Of a stretch of DNA of 64,000 bases, positions 44,697-55,793 are shown one piece after another. How positions within the stretch are numbered: the first letter of the stretch is position 1; the number at the start of each line of letters is the position of its first letter. Both the position numbers and the translations under genes were made by a program. Source of the DNA: Flavobacteriales bacterium. GTDB taxonomy: Bacteria; Bacteroidota; Bacteroidia; Flavobacteriales; UBA7312. The stretch is from assembly GCA_029248105.1 (NCBI GenBank), contig JAQWJZ010000010.1, forward strand, positions 1 through 64,000. Reading direction: 5' to 3'. Below the pieces are notes generated by a model, which saw only the letters and a program-made list of their open reading frames with translations, was not told where the DNA came from and searched no databases.

Positions 44697-47408
44697 CTAT
44701 TTAAAAACTTCTTCTATAATTAATCGTTGTCTGTGAGCCGCTTGTTTGCTCGAACCGGAAGCAGTAGCCGCACTCGGTCTAGAGGCAATTAGCTCAAAAG
44801 GCAAGTGTTGCAATCGGTTTAGGATATGCGTCCAAGCGCCCATATTTTTAGGTTCTTCTTGAGCCCATATTAAGGGCTTGCCTTTGTATTTTTCTAAAAC
44901 AGCATTTATCTTTTCTTCAGGTAGTGGATACAATTGCTCTAAGCGAACTAAAGCCACATCCATTCGACCTAATTTCTCTCTTTCTTGTAGTAATTCGTAA
45001 TAGATTTTACCACTGCAAAACACCACTTTTTCTACTTCAGAAGGCTTTACTTGTGTGTCTTCAAACAATTCTTGGAAACGACCAGTCGATAGATCTTCCA
45101 AAGTGGAAACGCATAAAGGATGTCTCAATAAACTCTTAGGTGTAAATACAACTAATGGCTTTCTAAACTCTCGTCTTAATTGTCTTCTCAACACATGAAA
45201 AAAGTTAGCCGGTGTAGTACAATTGACTATTTGCATATTGTGCTTAGCACACATTTGCAAGTAGCGTTCCATTCTAGCGCTAGAGTGTTCAGCACCTTGC
45301 CCCTCATAACCATGTGGCAAAAGCATCACTAGACCATTGTAGGTCTTCCACTTATCTTCTGCGCTAGAGATAAATTGGTCTATCATTATTTGTGCCCCAT
45401 TACTGAAATCACCAAATTGAGCTTCCCATATAGTCAGACTATTCGGTAATGCCATAGCGTAACCATAGTCAAAACCTAATACACCATATTCCGATAACAA
45501 AGAATTGTAAGCTTCAAACTGAGCCTTAGGGTTTATACTATTTAAGGGAACTATTTCCTGTTCTGATTTTTCTAGCTTTAATACCGCATGACGGTGAGAG
45601 AAAGTTCCTCTTTCAACATCTTGTCCACTCAAACGAATAGGGTTGCCTTCGTGTAGTAAAGTACCATAGGCTAATAACTCGGCCATACCCCAATCTAATC
45701 GGTTGCTTTCTTCTACCATCTTTTTCTGGTCGGCCAACAAACGTTGAGTCTTTTTAAATAAAAGATCATTCTCAGGAACGGTATATAACTTTTTAGCAAC
45801 TTCTTTTAAAATATGCATTGGCACTGAAGTGTCTGGCGATTGTACAAAATCAGCATCTTGAGATTTTCTAAAGCCGCCCCATTCGCTTTGCATAAATCGA
45901 GTGATATAGGCTTTTTCTATTTCTTTGGATTCGTCAAATCGGTCTTGCAATAATTGCTTGAACTCTTGCTCCATTTCCTTAGCAATATTAGCCCCTACAA
46001 TTCCCTCTCCAATAAGCTTCTGATTGTAAATTTCTCTTGGATTAGGGTGCTTGCTAATAGCCTTATAAAGCATGGGCTGGGTAAAGCGAGGCTCATCGCC
46101 TTCATTATGTCCATATTTTCTGTAACATAAAAGGTCTATAAATACATCTTTATGAAACTTTTGACGATACTCTACGGCAATTTCCATTGCATGTACTACG
46201 GCTTCTACATCGTCACCATTAACATGAAAAACGGGTGATAAAGTAACTTTACCGACATCTGTACAATAGGTGCTAGAACGAGCATCTAAGTAATTGGTAG
46301 TAAAACCTACTTGATTATTCACTACAATATGTATAGTTCCTCCCGTTTTGTAGCCGTCTAACTGTGCCATTTGTATGACTTCATATACTACTCCTTGACC
46401 TGCTAATGCCGCATCGCCGTGAATAAGTATTGGAACGATTTTAGAATTGTCACCCTTGTGGTTTTGGTCAATCTTGGCACGAGAAATTCCTTGTACAACA
46501 GGGTCAACAGCCTCTAGGTGTGAAGGATTAGGCGAAAGTGACATTTTTACTTTCTTACCATTATTACAATTTTGTTCGGAAGTATATCCCAAGTGGTATT
46601 TTACATCGCCAGCAAAAAGGCGGTCATCGTATTCTTTGCCCTCAAACTCTGAGAAAATATCTCTGTAAGTCTTATTGAAAATATTAGCCAAAACATTCAG
46701 TCGGCCTCTGTGTGCCATACCCATTACAAATTCTTCAACTCCTATCCCAGCACCTTTTTCTACAAGTGCATCAAGAGCCGGTATCAAGGCTTCTGCACCT
46801 TCTAAAGAAAATCGCTTCTGACCAACAAACTTTTTATGTAAGAAGTTTTCAAAGGCTACAGCTTGATTTAATTTGCGTAGTATTTGTTTCTTTTCTTCAG
46901 AACTAAATGTTGGCGTATTGCTATTTTTATGTAATCTGTTTTTTATCCATTCTACCTGGTCGGGCTTACGAATGTACATATATTCTACCCCTATAGATTG
47001 GCAATATACTTGCTGAAGGTGTGCTATAATATCTTTTAAACTAGAAGGACCAATGCCTACTTGACTACCTGCCTGAAATACAGTTTCCATATCAGACTGT
47101 TCAAGTCCAAAATTTTCAATATTTAGTGTAGGAGAGTACTTTCTCCTTTCACGAACAGGGTTGGTATGGGTAAAAAGATGACCACTTTTACGATAGGCGT
47201 CAATAAGATTAATAACCTGAAATTCTTTCTTAAATGTTTCAGGAACTTCATCTTCTTCAGAATAAACTTCTTTAGCGAAATCGAAACCTGTAAAGAAATT
47301 ACGCCATTCTTCGTTTACAGATTCGGGGTTTTCAATGTACTGTTCATACATGATTTCTATCATGTTGGTATGAACAGCCCCTAGAAAAGAAAATTTGTTT
47401 GCCATCAA
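44697..47408 (-). CDS. sucA: 2-oxoglutarate dehydrogenase E1
   Basis: E1o decarboxylates 2-oxoglutarate with thiamine diphosphate and passes the succinyl group to E2. The 903-residue protein shows FSFLGAVHTNMIEIMYEQYIENP at the N-terminus, EAFIPALD-type active-site segments (GAEALIPALDALVEKG, MGMAHRGRLNVLANIF), the TDP-binding GDAALAGQGVVYE, and HLPLNSI-like and LLPHGYEGQGAEHSSARMERYL regions near the end. Length is normal. It should be transcribed first, with a TAGTTTTG element on the minus strand at 47423-47430. Confidence 0.97.
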   Translation of the reverse strand: MMANKFSFLGAVHTNMIEIMYEQYIENPESVNEEWRNFFTGFDFAKEVYSEEDEVPETFKKEFQVINLIDAYRKSGHLFTHTNPVRERRKYSPTLNIENFGLEQSDMETVFQAGSQVGIGPSSLKDIIAHLQQVYCQSIGVEYMYIRKPDQVEWIKNRLHKNSNTPTFSSEEKKQILRKLNQAVAFENFLHKKFVGQKRFSLEGAEALIPALDALVEKGAGIGVEEFVMGMAHRGRLNVLANIFNKTYRDIFSEFEGKEYDDRLFAGDVKYHLGYTSEQNCNNGKKVKMSLSPNPSHLEAVDPVVQGISRAKIDQNHKGDNSKIVPILIHGDAALAGQGVVYEVIQMAQLDGYKTGGTIHIVVNNQVGFTTNYLDARSSTYCTDVGKVTLSPVFHVNGDDVEAVVHAMEIAVEYRQKFHKDVFIDLLCYRKYGHNEGDEPRFTQPMLYKAISKHPNPREIYNQKLIGEGIVGANIAKEMEQEFKQLLQDRFDESKEIEKAYITRFMQSEWGGFRKSQDADFVQSPDTSVPMHILKEVAKKLYTVPENDLLFKKTQRLLADQKKMVEESNRLDWGMAELLAYGTLLHEGNPIRLSGQDVERGTFSHRHAVLKLEKSEQEIVPLNSINPKAQFEAYNSLLSEYGVLGFDYGYAMALPNSLTIWEAQFGDFSNGAQIMIDQFISSAEDKWKTYNGLVMLLPHGYEGQGAEHSSARMERYLQMCAKHNMQIVNCTTPANFFHVLRRQLRREFRKPLVVFTPKSLLRHPLCVSTLEDLSTGRFQELFEDTQVKPSEVEKVVFCSGKIYYELLQEREKLGRMDVALVRLEQLYPLPEEKINAVLEKYKGKPLIWAQEEPKNMGAWTHILNRLQHLPFELIASRPSAATASGSSKQAAHRQRLIIEEVFK

Positions 47409-47422
47409 TTTTTCAGTTAAAG

Positions 47423-47430
47423 CAAAACTA
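47423..47430 (-). promoter_or_regulatory. -7 element of sucAB
   Basis: Minus-strand TAGTTTTG is a full TAnnTTTG match 14 bases before the sucA ATG. No clear -33 element. Confidence 0.5.
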
Positions 47431-47491
47431 TTGAATTTTATTGATTTTTCTACCCATAATTCGCCCTATTTTTATGAGTACAAGGGTAGGC

Positions 47492-48457
47492 TTAGTTTTC
47501 TCTTTTCTTTAATAGTGATGCAAAGCGTTCCAATTCGCTTAAATCAGCGTCTATAGAATTTAAAAAATTCATCGCTTTAGAGTAGTAATCATCTATCAAA
47601 ATATGAATGTGGCTTTGCATATCCATAGCATCATAAATGGACTTCACACGCTCTACTTTTTCCGTATCATTCATGGACTCTGAACTGTAAAGGTTTACCA
47701 ACTCCATCTTGTGCTTACCCTCTGAAAGAGAAAGCGCTTTGAGATATAGACATGTTTTTTTATTGGCAATGATATCACCACCAACTTGTTTTCCAAAAGT
47801 TTGTTCATCACCAAAAACATCCAATAAATCGTCTTTAAGCTGAAAAGCGATTCCAATATTTCTACCAAATTCATACAGTGAGTCGGCTTGCTTTTCTGTA
47901 GCTCCACCGATAATAGCGCCCATCTTTAAAGATGCGCCTAACAAAACTGCCGTCTTATATTCTATCATTTTTAGGTACGAATCCATGCCTACTTCAGCCT
48001 GAATTTCAAAATCCATGTCGTACTGTTGACCTTCACAAACTTGAATAGCCATTTCATTGAATACCGATAAACACTTTGATAGCTGATCTGAGGGCAAATC
48101 GCACAAGTATTGATAAGACTGAATAAGCATAGCGTCTCCTGACAAAATAGCTACATTTTCATTCCATTTAGTATGTACTGTTGCTTTACCCCTTCTGACT
48201 GGCGCTTTATCCATAATATCGTCATGCAACAAGGTAAAGTTGTGAAAAACCTCAATGGCTAATGAAGGCTTTATAGCCTTTTGCATATCCTTATCGAATA
48301 GCTGATGTGCTAACAACAATAGTATGGGACGCATACGTTTTCCGCCTAATGATAATATGTATTCAATGGGCGAATACAAATCTGCAGGAGAGTTTGGGTA
48401 TTTTAGCCCATACAATTCTTGCTCTACTAATGTTCTTAATTCATCTATAGACTTCAT
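47492..48457 (-). CDS. Polyprenyl (trans-isoprenyl) diphosphate synthase
   Basis: A 321-residue all-helical synthase making a linear trans-isoprenyl diphosphate. The first aspartate-rich motif is [15 protein letters not shown], the second is [13 protein letters not shown]. The chain length (farnesyl, geranylgeranyl or longer) is set by residues before the first motif and cannot be read safely. In this group the product usually feeds menaquinone or carotenoids. It overlaps rmlA by 4 bp and thus lies in an operon with an RND transporter. Confidence 0.9.
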   Translation of the reverse strand: MKSIDELRTLVEQELYGLKYPNSPADLYSPIEYILSLGGKRMRPILLLLAHQLFDKDMQKAIKPSLAIEVFHNFTLLHDDIMDKAPVRRGKATVHTKWNENVAILSGDAMLIQSYQYLCDLPSDQLSKCLSVFNEMAIQVCEGQQYDMDFEIQAEVGMDSYLKMIEYKTAVLLGASLKMGAIIGGATEKQADSLYEFGRNIGIAFQLKDDLLDVFGDEQTFGKQVGGDIIANKKTCLYLKALSLSEGKHKMELVNLYSSESMNDTEKVERVKSIYDAMDMQSHIHILIDDYYSKAMNFLNSIDADLSELERFASLLKKREN

Positions 48458-49314
48458 CTCTTCTTTAACAAGGATAGTAAATAATTTCCATAACCACTTT
48501 TCACTAATGGCTCTGCTAATTTCTGTAATTGATTGTCATCAATAAAACCCATTTTGTAGGCCGCCTCCTCAATACATCCTATTTTACGACCTTGTCGATC
48601 TTCAATAACTTGTACAAATTGACTGGCTTGCATAAGAGATTTAAAAGTGCCTGTGTCCAACCATGCAGTGCCACGACCTAAGGTTTGAACTTTTAACTTT
48701 CCTCTTTTCAGATATTCTAAATTCACATCTGTAATTTCATACTCACCTCTTGCTGAAGGCTTAATATTTTTGGCTATTTCAATAACGTCATTATCGTAAT
48801 AATACAATCCTGGAACAGCAAAGTTAGACTTTGGATTTTTAGGCTTTTCTTCAATACTTATAACACTGAAGTTATCGTCATACTCAACTACTCCATAACG
48901 TTCTGGATCATTAACATGATACCCAAACACTAAGCCTCCGTCAACATCGGTACTAGATTGTAAAATTTGACTCTTCATATAAAAGATATTGTCACCTAAA
49001 ACTAAACAAACTTTATCGTCACCAATAAATTCTTCTCCCAAGACAAAGGCTTGAGCTAATCCATTGGGCACTTCTTGTACTTTGTATTCAAAACGACACC
49101 CTAAAGACGATCCGTCGCCCAGCAACCGCTGAAAAACAGGCAAATCATGAGGTGTAGAAATAATCAGTATTTCCTTTATTCCTGAATATAGCAAGGTGGA
49201 TAATGGATAATAAATCATAGGCTTGTCATAAACAGGAAGTGCCTGCTTACTCACCGCTAAAGTTAAAGGATGTAATCTAGTGCCAGATCCTCCGGCTAGG
49301 ATAATTCCTTTCAT
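48454..49314 (-). CDS. rmlA: Glucose-1-phosphate thymidylyltransferase
   Basis: RmlA makes dTDP-glucose from dTTP and glucose 1-phosphate, the first step toward dTDP-rhamnose and related sugars. The 286-residue protein has [11 protein letters not shown] with [21 protein letters not shown], and [29 protein letters not shown] and TAWLDTGT. All are typical. The usual neighbours rmlB, rmlC and rmlD are absent; instead it overlaps the RND gene by 4 bp and the polyprenyl synthase by 4 bp. The other genes may be elsewhere. Confidence 0.95.
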   Translation of the reverse strand: MKGIILAGGSGTRLHPLTLAVSKQALPVYDKPMIYYPLSTLLYSGIKEILIISTPHDLPVFQRLLGDGSSLGCRFEYKVQEVPNGLAQAFVLGEEFIGDDKVCLVLGDNIFYMKSQILQSSTDVDGGLVFGYHVNDPERYGVVEYDDNFSVISIEEKPKNPKSNFAVPGLYYYDNDVIEIAKNIKPSARGEYEITDVNLEYLKRGKLKVQTLGRGTAWLDTGTFKSLMQASQFVQVIEDRQGRKIGCIEEAAYKMGFIDDNQLQKLAEPLVKSGYGNYLLSLLKKR

Positions 49315-51689
49315 TCGTTATTGTTCTTTATTGTTAATTCCTTTAATTCTATATCCTCTTCCTCGTCAAATACATCAAGTAAAGGGTCACTTATTGCTTC
49401 TTCAATAAGTGATTTTTCTAAACTCAACAACATGGCAGGCAAAACTACTAGATTAGACATTAAAGCAATTAATAATGTAATTGACACCAACAAACCTAAG
49501 GCTAGTGTACCCCCAAACTGAGAGGCTATAAAGATAAAAAATCCAAAGAATAAAACAATTGAAGTGTAAAACATGCTTACACCTGTTTCATTTATTGCGG
49601 CAACAACCGAGTCTTTAATATTGTTGTTTCTGTACTTTAATTCTTGACGGTATTTTGCTAAAAAGTGAATCGTATCATCAACAGATATACCAAAGGCTAT
49701 ACTAAAAACTAAAATCGTAGATGGCTTAATAGATATCCCAAAATAACCCATAATTGATGCCGTTATAAGTAGGGGAATTAAATTGGGAATTAAAGATACG
49801 ACTACCATTCTGAATGAATTAAACATCCAAGCCATAAAGATGGATATCAATAAAATCGCTAAAAATAAACTGATAAAAAGATTTTTAACCAAATAAGTTG
49901 TTCCTTCTAAAAAGACTACACTGGCACCCGTTAAAATAACTTTATACTTTTCAGGATTAAATATTTCATCAACTTTCAAACGCAGCTCTTCTTTTAACTC
50001 CTTCATTCGTGAAGTGCCTATATCAGTGACGTTTAAACTGATTCGTCCTATTTGTTGATTTTCATCAACAAGAGCATTCATCCATTCGTTAGGTGATTCA
50101 CTGTTGATAGTGTAATCTAACAACCATCTTTTCTCCTGAGAATTCGGCAAACGATAAAATTCTTTGTTGCCATTATAAATGGCTTGTTTAGAGTACTTAA
50201 TGGGATCAATTATAGAAAGGGGGGTTGAAAGCTCATTGTAGAGTAGCAAGGTATCCGTTAATTGATCAATACGTTTTAAAGTTGATAGCCTAGTAATACC
50301 GTTCTTCCTGTGTGTATCGATAATTATTTCGAAAGGCATAACTGAACTGTAGTATTTTTCAAAAAACTTAATGTTTTTATAAAGCGTCGACTCTTGAGGC
50401 ATATCGTCAGTAATATTTCCCGCTATACGCATCTGAAAAAGCCCGAAAATAGCTATTGAAATAATCACAATCGTTGCCGAATAAACAATGGCTCTTTTTT
50501 CAGTTACGAAGTAGGTTATTTTTTGAATCATACTATTTAACCAGTTTCTATCTAAGTGACTAGTATGACGTTTCTTAGGAGGCTTTAAATAGCTAAAAAC
50601 TATGGGAATGAGCAATAAGGATAGAATAAAAACAGCAAAAATATTAATGGATGCGACTAAACCAAATTGTCGTAAATCTTTGCTCGAAGTTAGTATAAAA
50701 GTAGCAAACCCTAGTGCGGTAGTTGTATTGGTTAGAATAGTAATATTCCCTACCCTTCGTATCATCTGAATCAATGCTCGTGACTTATTGCCGTGCATCC
50801 TAAATTCATTATGGTATTTATTAATCAAGAAAATACAATTGGGCACACCAATAACAATTAAAAGAGGTGGTATTAAAGCAGTAAGAATTGTTATCTCATA
50901 GTTCAAGATACCAAGAGTTCCGAAAGACCAAACAACGCCAATTCCAACGACTACCATTGAAATTAGCATAACCTTGACAGATCTAAAGAAGAAAAATAAA
51001 ATAATAGCAGTGACTAAAAGAGCTAAAAAGATAAATAAGCCCACTTCCTTACGGATCATTTCAGAATTAACAATACGTATATATGGCAATCCTGAATACA
51101 ATACTTCCTTTTGTGTTGCAGAAGTATATATATTTCCTAAATCTGTTATTGAGTTAATCATCTTAACTCGTTTGCCACTTGTCACAAAGTCATTACTCAA
51201 AGAAACTAACATAAGCATGGCACTGTCGCTTATTAGTCTATCTTCATAAAATGGCAGTTCTTTTAAATTGACAACAGCCTTTTGTAAAGACGTTTGTGTT
51301 GTTATCTTATCAAATAGTGGTTCGATAAGTAACTTTTTTTCTTCTTTACTTTTCTTTAAATCAACTGCATCTGTGATGGAATAAACCTCTTCAACTCCAG
51401 GAATTGATTTAATACTATCTGCAAAATCTTGCCACGATTTAAAATTATCAAAGTCAAAAAAGTCGTCTGATTTGACTCCAATAATCATCACATTATCCTT
51501 TATGCCAAATTTTTCGACAAAGTAATTGTAATCTAGTTGAGCGTCAGAATTTTTGGGGAGCAAGCGAGCCATAGAATAGGAAAGACTTACATCAGATGAC
51601 TTTTGTACCATAAAATACGTGGTCACTAATATCATCCATATGAAAACAGCTCTGTATCTAAGAATTACTCTGGCAATAGTTAACCACAT
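49311..51689 (-). CDS. RND-superfamily (MMPL/patched-type) transporter
   Basis: A 792-residue inner-membrane protein with two copies of the RND fold: a single helix, a large periplasmic loop and five helices (about residues 220-370 and 620-760). The tandem halves show [25 protein letters not shown] and [20 protein letters not shown], with the Asp pair used for proton coupling. No adaptor or outer-membrane channel gene is nearby, so it belongs to the lipid-exporting MMPL or hopanoid-type group rather than multidrug HAE. Substrate is unknown. The polyprenyl synthase in the same operon suggests an isoprenoid or glycolipid, which is inference. Confidence 0.85.
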   Translation of the reverse strand: MWLTIARVILRYRAVFIWMILVTTYFMVQKSSDVSLSYSMARLLPKNSDAQLDYNYFVEKFGIKDNVMIIGVKSDDFFDFDNFKSWQDFADSIKSIPGVEEVYSITDAVDLKKSKEEKKLLIEPLFDKITTQTSLQKAVVNLKELPFYEDRLISDSAMLMLVSLSNDFVTSGKRVKMINSITDLGNIYTSATQKEVLYSGLPYIRIVNSEMIRKEVGLFIFLALLVTAIILFFFFRSVKVMLISMVVVGIGVVWSFGTLGILNYEITILTALIPPLLIVIGVPNCIFLINKYHNEFRMHGNKSRALIQMIRRVGNITILTNTTTALGFATFILTSSKDLRQFGLVASINIFAVFILSLLLIPIVFSYLKPPKKRHTSHLDRNWLNSMIQKITYFVTEKRAIVYSATIVIISIAIFGLFQMRIAGNITDDMPQESTLYKNIKFFEKYYSSVMPFEIIIDTHRKNGITRLSTLKRIDQLTDTLLLYNELSTPLSIIDPIKYSKQAIYNGNKEFYRLPNSQEKRWLLDYTINSESPNEWMNALVDENQQIGRISLNVTDIGTSRMKELKEELRLKVDEIFNPEKYKVILTGASVVFLEGTTYLVKNLFISLFLAILLISIFMAWMFNSFRMVVVSLIPNLIPLLITASIMGYFGISIKPSTILVFSIAFGISVDDTIHFLAKYRQELKYRNNNIKDSVVAAINETGVSMFYTSIVLFFGFFIFIASQFGGTLALGLLVSITLLIALMSNLVVLPAMLLSLEKSLIEEAISDPLLDVFDEEEDIELKELTIKNNNE

Positions 51690-51736
51690 AGTTTATTTAT
51701 AGGGACTGCTAAATTAGTGATAAAATTCAGAGCCAA

Positions 51737-51768
51737 AAAAAAAGCTCGATGAAAAATCGAGCTTTTTT
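51737..51768. terminator. Bidirectional terminator after frr
   Basis: AAAAAAGCTCGAT pairs with ATCGAGCTTTTTT around GAAAA. On the minus strand it ends the pyrH-frr transcript before the RND operon begins. Confidence 0.88.
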
Positions 51769-51788
51769 ATCAATTGTTAAAATAGAGT

Positions 51789-52343
51789 TTATACAGTCAG
51801 TATTTCTTGCTCTTTATTGGAGAAGAAAGCATCAATCTTTGCAACAAACTCATTGGTTATATTTTGAACCTCTGCTTCTGAGTCTTTTAATACATCTTCA
51901 GAGATACCACTCAATTTTTTCAACTCGTCGTTGGCATCTTTACGGGCGTTACGTATACTAACTTTGGCATTTTCGGATTCTGACTTAGCTTGTTTTACAA
52001 GCTGGATTCTTCGCTCCTCAGTTAATGGCGGCACGTTTATAATAATCATTTCTCCATTATTCATCGGATTGAACCCTAGGTTGGCATCAATAATAGCTTT
52101 TTCCATTACTTCAAGCATACTTTTATCCCAAGGCTGAACAGAGATAGTTCTAGCGTCTGGGGTATTGATATTTGATGCTTGTGACAAAGGTGTTATTGCG
52201 CCGTAGTAGTCTATACTTACATTATCTAACATTTGAGGAGAAGCTTTACCTGCTCTAATTTTTGAAAAAGATATTTCCAAATGCTTTATGGCGCCATCCA
52301 TTTGTTCTTTCGCACTATCTAATATAAATTCTATTTCTTCCAT
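51789..52343 (-). CDS. frr: Ribosome recycling factor
   Basis: Frr splits post-termination ribosomes together with EF-G. The 184-residue protein shows the three-helix bundle and small domain: KIRAGKASPQMLDNVSIDYYG, NTPDARTISVQPWDKSML, and GEMIIINVPPLTEERRIQLVKQA. Length is normal. It follows pyrH by 10 bp on the minus strand, the usual order. Confidence 0.97.
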   Translation of the reverse strand: MEEIEFILDSAKEQMDGAIKHLEISFSKIRAGKASPQMLDNVSIDYYGAITPLSQASNINTPDARTISVQPWDKSMLEVMEKAIIDANLGFNPMNNGEMIIINVPPLTEERRIQLVKQAKSESENAKVSIRNARKDANDELKKLSGISEDVLKDSEAEVQNITNEFVAKIDAFFSNKEQEILTV

Positions 52344-52353
52344 ATTTTAAAAT

Positions 52354-53061
52354 CTAAAAGTTAACTAAGGTGCCAACAGACTCACCTTGAAGCATCTTAT
52401 ATAGGTTTTGTTTTTTGTTAATATCAAAAACAACAATTGGTAATTTATTCTCATTACACAAAGTAAAAGCCGTCATATCCATTATATTAAGCTCTTTTTC
52501 ATAAACTTCTTTGAATGTGATAGTGTCGTACTTGGTCGCTGAATCATCTTTTTCTGGATCCGCAGTGTAAATACCATCTACTCGAGTACCTTTCAAAATA
52601 ACATCCGCTTCAATTTCTATAGCTCTTAAGGTTGCAGCTGTATCAGTAGTAAAGTAAGGGTTACCTGTCCCGCCACCAAATATGACAACTCTACCTTTTT
52701 GTAAGTGGCGCATTGCTCGACGACGAATAAAAGGTTCTGCTACCTGCTCCATCTTAATAGCGGTCAACAATCGAGTTTCAACGTCTGCTTTTTCTAAAGC
52801 TGATTGCAGAGCCATTCCATTAATTATTGTTGCCAACATGCCCATATAATCGCCTTGAACTCTATCTAGTCCTTGACCTTCAACCTGAACGCCTCTGAAG
52901 ATATTTCCTCCTCCAATAACTACTGCTACTTCAACACCAAAATCTATTGCTGTTTTTATTTCATTGGCATAAGATGATAACTTTTCTGTATCAATACCAA
53001 ATTGTTTGTCACCCATTAGGGCTTCGCCACTTAATTTTAAAAGAATTCTCTTATACTTCAT
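52354..53061 (-). CDS. pyrH: UMP kinase
   Basis: PyrH phosphorylates UMP to UDP. The 235-residue protein has [14 protein letters not shown] at the N-terminus, [10 protein letters not shown], and [21 protein letters not shown], all characteristic. It is preceded by tsf with a terminator between, so it may have its own promoter or depend on read-through. Confidence 0.97.
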   Translation of the reverse strand: MKYKRILLKLSGEALMGDKQFGIDTEKLSSYANEIKTAIDFGVEVAVVIGGGNIFRGVQVEGQGLDRVQGDYMGMLATIINGMALQSALEKADVETRLLTAIKMEQVAEPFIRRRAMRHLQKGRVVIFGGGTGNPYFTTDTAATLRAIEIEADVILKGTRVDGIYTADPEKDDSATKYDTITFKEVYEKELNIMDMTAFTLCNENKLPIVVFDINKKQNLYKMLQGESVGTLVNF

Positions 53062-53079
53062 AGTGCGCTAATTTAAGGC

Positions 53080-53108
53080 AAAAAAAAGAGAGTGAAAAAC
53101 ACTCTCTT
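53080..53108 (-). terminator. Terminator between tsf and pyrH
   Basis: Minus-strand AAGAGAGTG pairs with CACTCTCTT around T5 and is followed by a T run. It ends the ribosomal protein/tsf transcript. Confidence 0.85.
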
Positions 53109-53125
53109 AATAGATTTAGTTATAA

Positions 53126-53947
53126 TTAAACTCCAAGTCCGACTCTTTTAAAGTCTGTGACCGTTAAATCTTTCTCAATTTTATTTAAATACTGAGATAC
53201 TGGAGTCTTAGATTCTTTGATAAACTCTTGGTTCAGCAAGGTATTTTCTTTGAAGAATTTGTTCAAACGTCCCATTGCTATTTTTTCTAGCATTTCTTCA
53301 GGCTTTCCTTCCTGACGAGCTAAGTCTTTAGCTACATCAATTTCATTATCAATTGTTGCTTGAGACACGGATTCTTTATTTAGAGCAATAGGATTCATAG
53401 CTGCTACTTGCATAGCTATATCTTTACCCACCTGCTCATCAACAACAGCTGTAAGACCTACCAAAGTAGCTAAACGATTTCCACCGTGTATGTAAGCTGA
53501 AACTTGAGATGACTCTATAGTTTCGTATGATGATAAATCTAATTTTTCACCTATAACACCTGTTTGCTCGATAATTTTATCCTCAATAGTCATATCGCCA
53601 AGCATACATGCTTTTAAAGCGGTCAAATCAGAAGGCTTGTTAGCCATTGCTACATCTAAGAAAGATTTAGCTAATGAAATAAAGCTTTCATTTTTTGCTA
53701 CAAAATCTGTTTCACAGTTTAGTGCAATTAGCGCACCAAATTGTCCGTCAGTAGCAGATAAAACTACACCTTCAGTAGCATCTCTATCTGCTCGTTTAGC
53801 AGCCACTTTTTGACCTGTTTTTCTAAGAATGTCAATAGCTTGAGCCATATCGCCTTCGGCTTCAACTAAAGCTTTTTTACAGTCCATCATTCCAGCACCG
53901 GTTTGCTTCCTTAGTGCATTTACATCAGCAGCAGTTATTTTTGCCAT
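53126..53947 (-). CDS. tsf: Translation elongation factor Ts
   Basis: EF-Ts recycles GDP from EF-Tu. The 273-residue protein has the N-terminal UBA-like segment (LRKQTGAGMMDCKKALVEAEGD), the core LNCETDFVAKNESF and the dimerisation/coiled-coil region. Length is normal. It follows rpsB by 33 bp on the minus strand. Confidence 0.97.
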   Translation of the reverse strand: MAKITAADVNALRKQTGAGMMDCKKALVEAEGDMAQAIDILRKTGQKVAAKRADRDATEGVVLSATDGQFGALIALNCETDFVAKNESFISLAKSFLDVAMANKPSDLTALKACMLGDMTIEDKIIEQTGVIGEKLDLSSYETIESSQVSAYIHGGNRLATLVGLTAVVDEQVGKDIAMQVAAMNPIALNKESVSQATIDNEIDVAKDLARQEGKPEEMLEKIAMGRLNKFFKENTLLNQEFIKESKTPVSQYLNKIEKDLTVTDFKRVGLGV

Positions 53948-53980
53948 TTCGTAAAAGTATTATTAAGTTAATTTATTGTT

Positions 53981-54760
53981 TTATTTTTCTTCTGCAGGAG
54001 TTTCTACTTTCTTTTCTTCAGCAGTAGCCTGTTTAGCTTCAGCTTTAGCAGAGGCCGCAGCTTCTTTCTCTGAATTTCTTTCGGAAAGACCTTCTTGAAT
54101 AGCGTCTGTTACAAGAGAAACTATTTTTTCTATTGAACGGCTAGCATCGTCGTTTCCAGGAATACAGAAATCAACTTGATTTGGATCAGAGTTAGTATCA
54201 ACAATTGCAAAAGTAGGTATCCCTAATTTCTTAGCTTCTGCTATAGCAATGTGTTCTCTGTGAATATCTACCACAAATAATGCTGCAGGTATTCTGTTCA
54301 TTGAAGCAATACTACCTAAGTTTTTATCCAGTTTATCACGTGTTCTTGACACTTGTAAACGTTCTCTTTTAGAAAGTGTATCAATTGTTCCATCGGCTTT
54401 CATTTTGTCGATAGAGTTCATTTTTTTAATTGCCTTACGGATAGTAGCAAAATTGGTAAGTAAACCACCAGACCATCTTTCTGTAATGTATGGCATATTC
54501 ACTCTTTCAGCATGAGATGATACAGATTCTTTGGCTTGTTTTTTTGTTGCAACAAACATTACTTTTCTACCAGACTTTGCTAAGTGCTTAAGTGCAGCAC
54601 AAGCGTGATCTAATTTTGTAATAGTTTTGTTAAGATCAATAACGTGAATACCATTTTTCTCCATAAAAATATAAGGAGCCATTTTGGGATTCCACTTTCT
54701 TGTTAGGTGTCCAAAGTGTACACCTGATTCTAATAATTCTTTGAAATTTGTTCTAGACAT
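53981..54760 (-). CDS. rpsB: Ribosomal protein S2
   Basis: S2 is a small-subunit protein that binds the 16S rRNA and S1. The 259-residue protein shows [31 protein letters not shown] and [26 protein letters not shown]. The C-terminus extends by about 35 residues into a low-complexity tail ([15 protein letters not shown]). Such tails occur in other Bacteroidota S2. The gene follows rpsI after a 92-bp gap. Confidence 0.97.
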   Translation of the reverse strand: MSRTNFKELLESGVHFGHLTRKWNPKMAPYIFMEKNGIHVIDLNKTITKLDHACAALKHLAKSGRKVMFVATKKQAKESVSSHAERVNMPYITERWSGGLLTNFATIRKAIKKMNSIDKMKADGTIDTLSKRERLQVSRTRDKLDKNLGSIASMNRIPAALFVVDIHREHIAIAEAKKLGIPTFAIVDTNSDPNQVDFCIPGNDDASRSIEKIVSLVTDAIQEGLSERNSEKEAAASAKAEAKQATAEEKKVETPAEEK

Positions 54761-54852
54761 TTTTTAAATTGTTTACATTCATTAATTAACAATCACTTAG
54801 TAGTATGGTTTATAGTCTAAGTAATTTAGATACTAAACAATATCCTAAGATA

Positions 54853-55239
54853 TTAACGCTTACTAAACTGGAATTTCTTACGTGCTTTCTTCTGTCCTGG
54901 TTTTTTACGTTCAACCATTCTAGGGTCACGAGTCATCAAACCTTCAACTTTAAGAGCTGGACGGTTTTCAGAATCTAGTTGACATAATGCACGAGAAATT
55001 GCCAATCGTATTGCTTCTACTTGACCAGTAATACCACCACCGCTTACATTTACTTTAACGTCAAATTTGCCTTCCATGTCAACTAAGCTGAATGGTTGGT
55101 TTAATTTATAAAGTAGAGTAGCTGTAGTGAAATACTTATCAGACTCACGATTATTTACAGTGATATTTCCTTTTCCTTTGCTCATGTATATACGAGCAAC
55201 GGCAGATTTTCTTCTTCCAATGGTGTGTATTGTATCCAT
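54853..55239 (-). CDS. rpsI: Ribosomal protein S9
   Basis: S9 has a globular domain (IGRRKSAVARIYMSKGKGNITVN) and a basic C-terminal tail that reaches the decoding site and ends in KFQFSKR. 128 residues, normal length. It follows rplM by 2 bp. Confidence 0.97.
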   Translation of the reverse strand: MDTIHTIGRRKSAVARIYMSKGKGNITVNNRESDKYFTTATLLYKLNQPFSLVDMEGKFDVKVNVSGGGITGQVEAIRLAISRALCQLDSENRPALKVEGLMTRDPRMVERKKPGQKKARKKFQFSKR

Positions 55240-55241
55240 CG

Positions 55242-55691
55242 TTATAGTTTAATTTTTACTTCTTTGGGTTGTTGTGCTTCGTGCTTGTGGTCAGTGCCAG
55301 CATACACATGTAAGTTTGAATAGAGAGCGCTACCTAATTTGTTTTTCGGCAACATACCTTTTATAGCTTGGCGCACTAATGATGTTTGGTCTCTATCAAA
55401 CAATTCTTTTGGAGAAATCCTTTTTTGTCCACCAGGATATCCTGTGTGCTTAAAGTGCTCTCTATCAGTCCATTTCTGTCCTGTCAAACGAATCTTATCT
55501 GCATTGATAACTACTACATTGTCACCACAATCTGCGTGAGGAGTGAAATTGGTTTTGTGCTTTCCTCTTAGCATAAATGCTACTTGTGAAGCCAAACGAC
55601 CTAAAACCAAATCTTCAGCATTGACCAAAACCCACTGCTTGTTAGCAGTCTCTTTGTTTGCTGATACCGTTTTATAACTTAGTGTATCCAC
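55242..55691 (-). CDS. rplM: Ribosomal protein L13
   Basis: L13 is an early assembly protein of the large subunit. 149 residues with WVLVNAEDLVLGRLASQVAFMLRGKHKT and GDNVVVINADKIRLTGQKW. It leads the rplM-rpsI-rpsB-tsf group and has the best promoter match in the window. Confidence 0.97.
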   Translation of the reverse strand: MDTLSYKTVSANKETANKQWVLVNAEDLVLGRLASQVAFMLRGKHKTNFTPHADCGDNVVVINADKIRLTGQKWTDREHFKHTGYPGGQKRISPKELFDRDQTSLVRQAIKGMLPKNKLGSALYSNLHVYAGTDHKHEAQQPKEVKIKL

Positions 55692-55746
55692 TATAAATTA
55701 CTTTTATTATTAACACACTTTGAAATACCACATTCCAAAGGGTCGG

Positions 55747-55777
55747 CAAAAGTAGAACTTTATTTTAATTCAACAAA
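55747..55777 (-). promoter_or_regulatory. Promoter of the rplM operon
   Basis: On the minus strand TTTG (55774-55777), a 19-base gap and TACTTTTG (55747-55754) form a perfect match to the Bacteroidota consensus, 55 bp before the rplM ATG. Confidence 0.8.
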
Positions 55778-55793
55778 ATTTTATTAACCATAA

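Noticed and set aside
48454-49314. rmlA as part of a dTDP-rhamnose cluster
   Set aside because: No rmlB, rmlC or rmlD is present in the window; only the single gene is supported.
51749-51961. Plus-strand open frames near frr
   Set aside because: They run antisense through frr and start inside the terminator hairpin; no recognisable domain.
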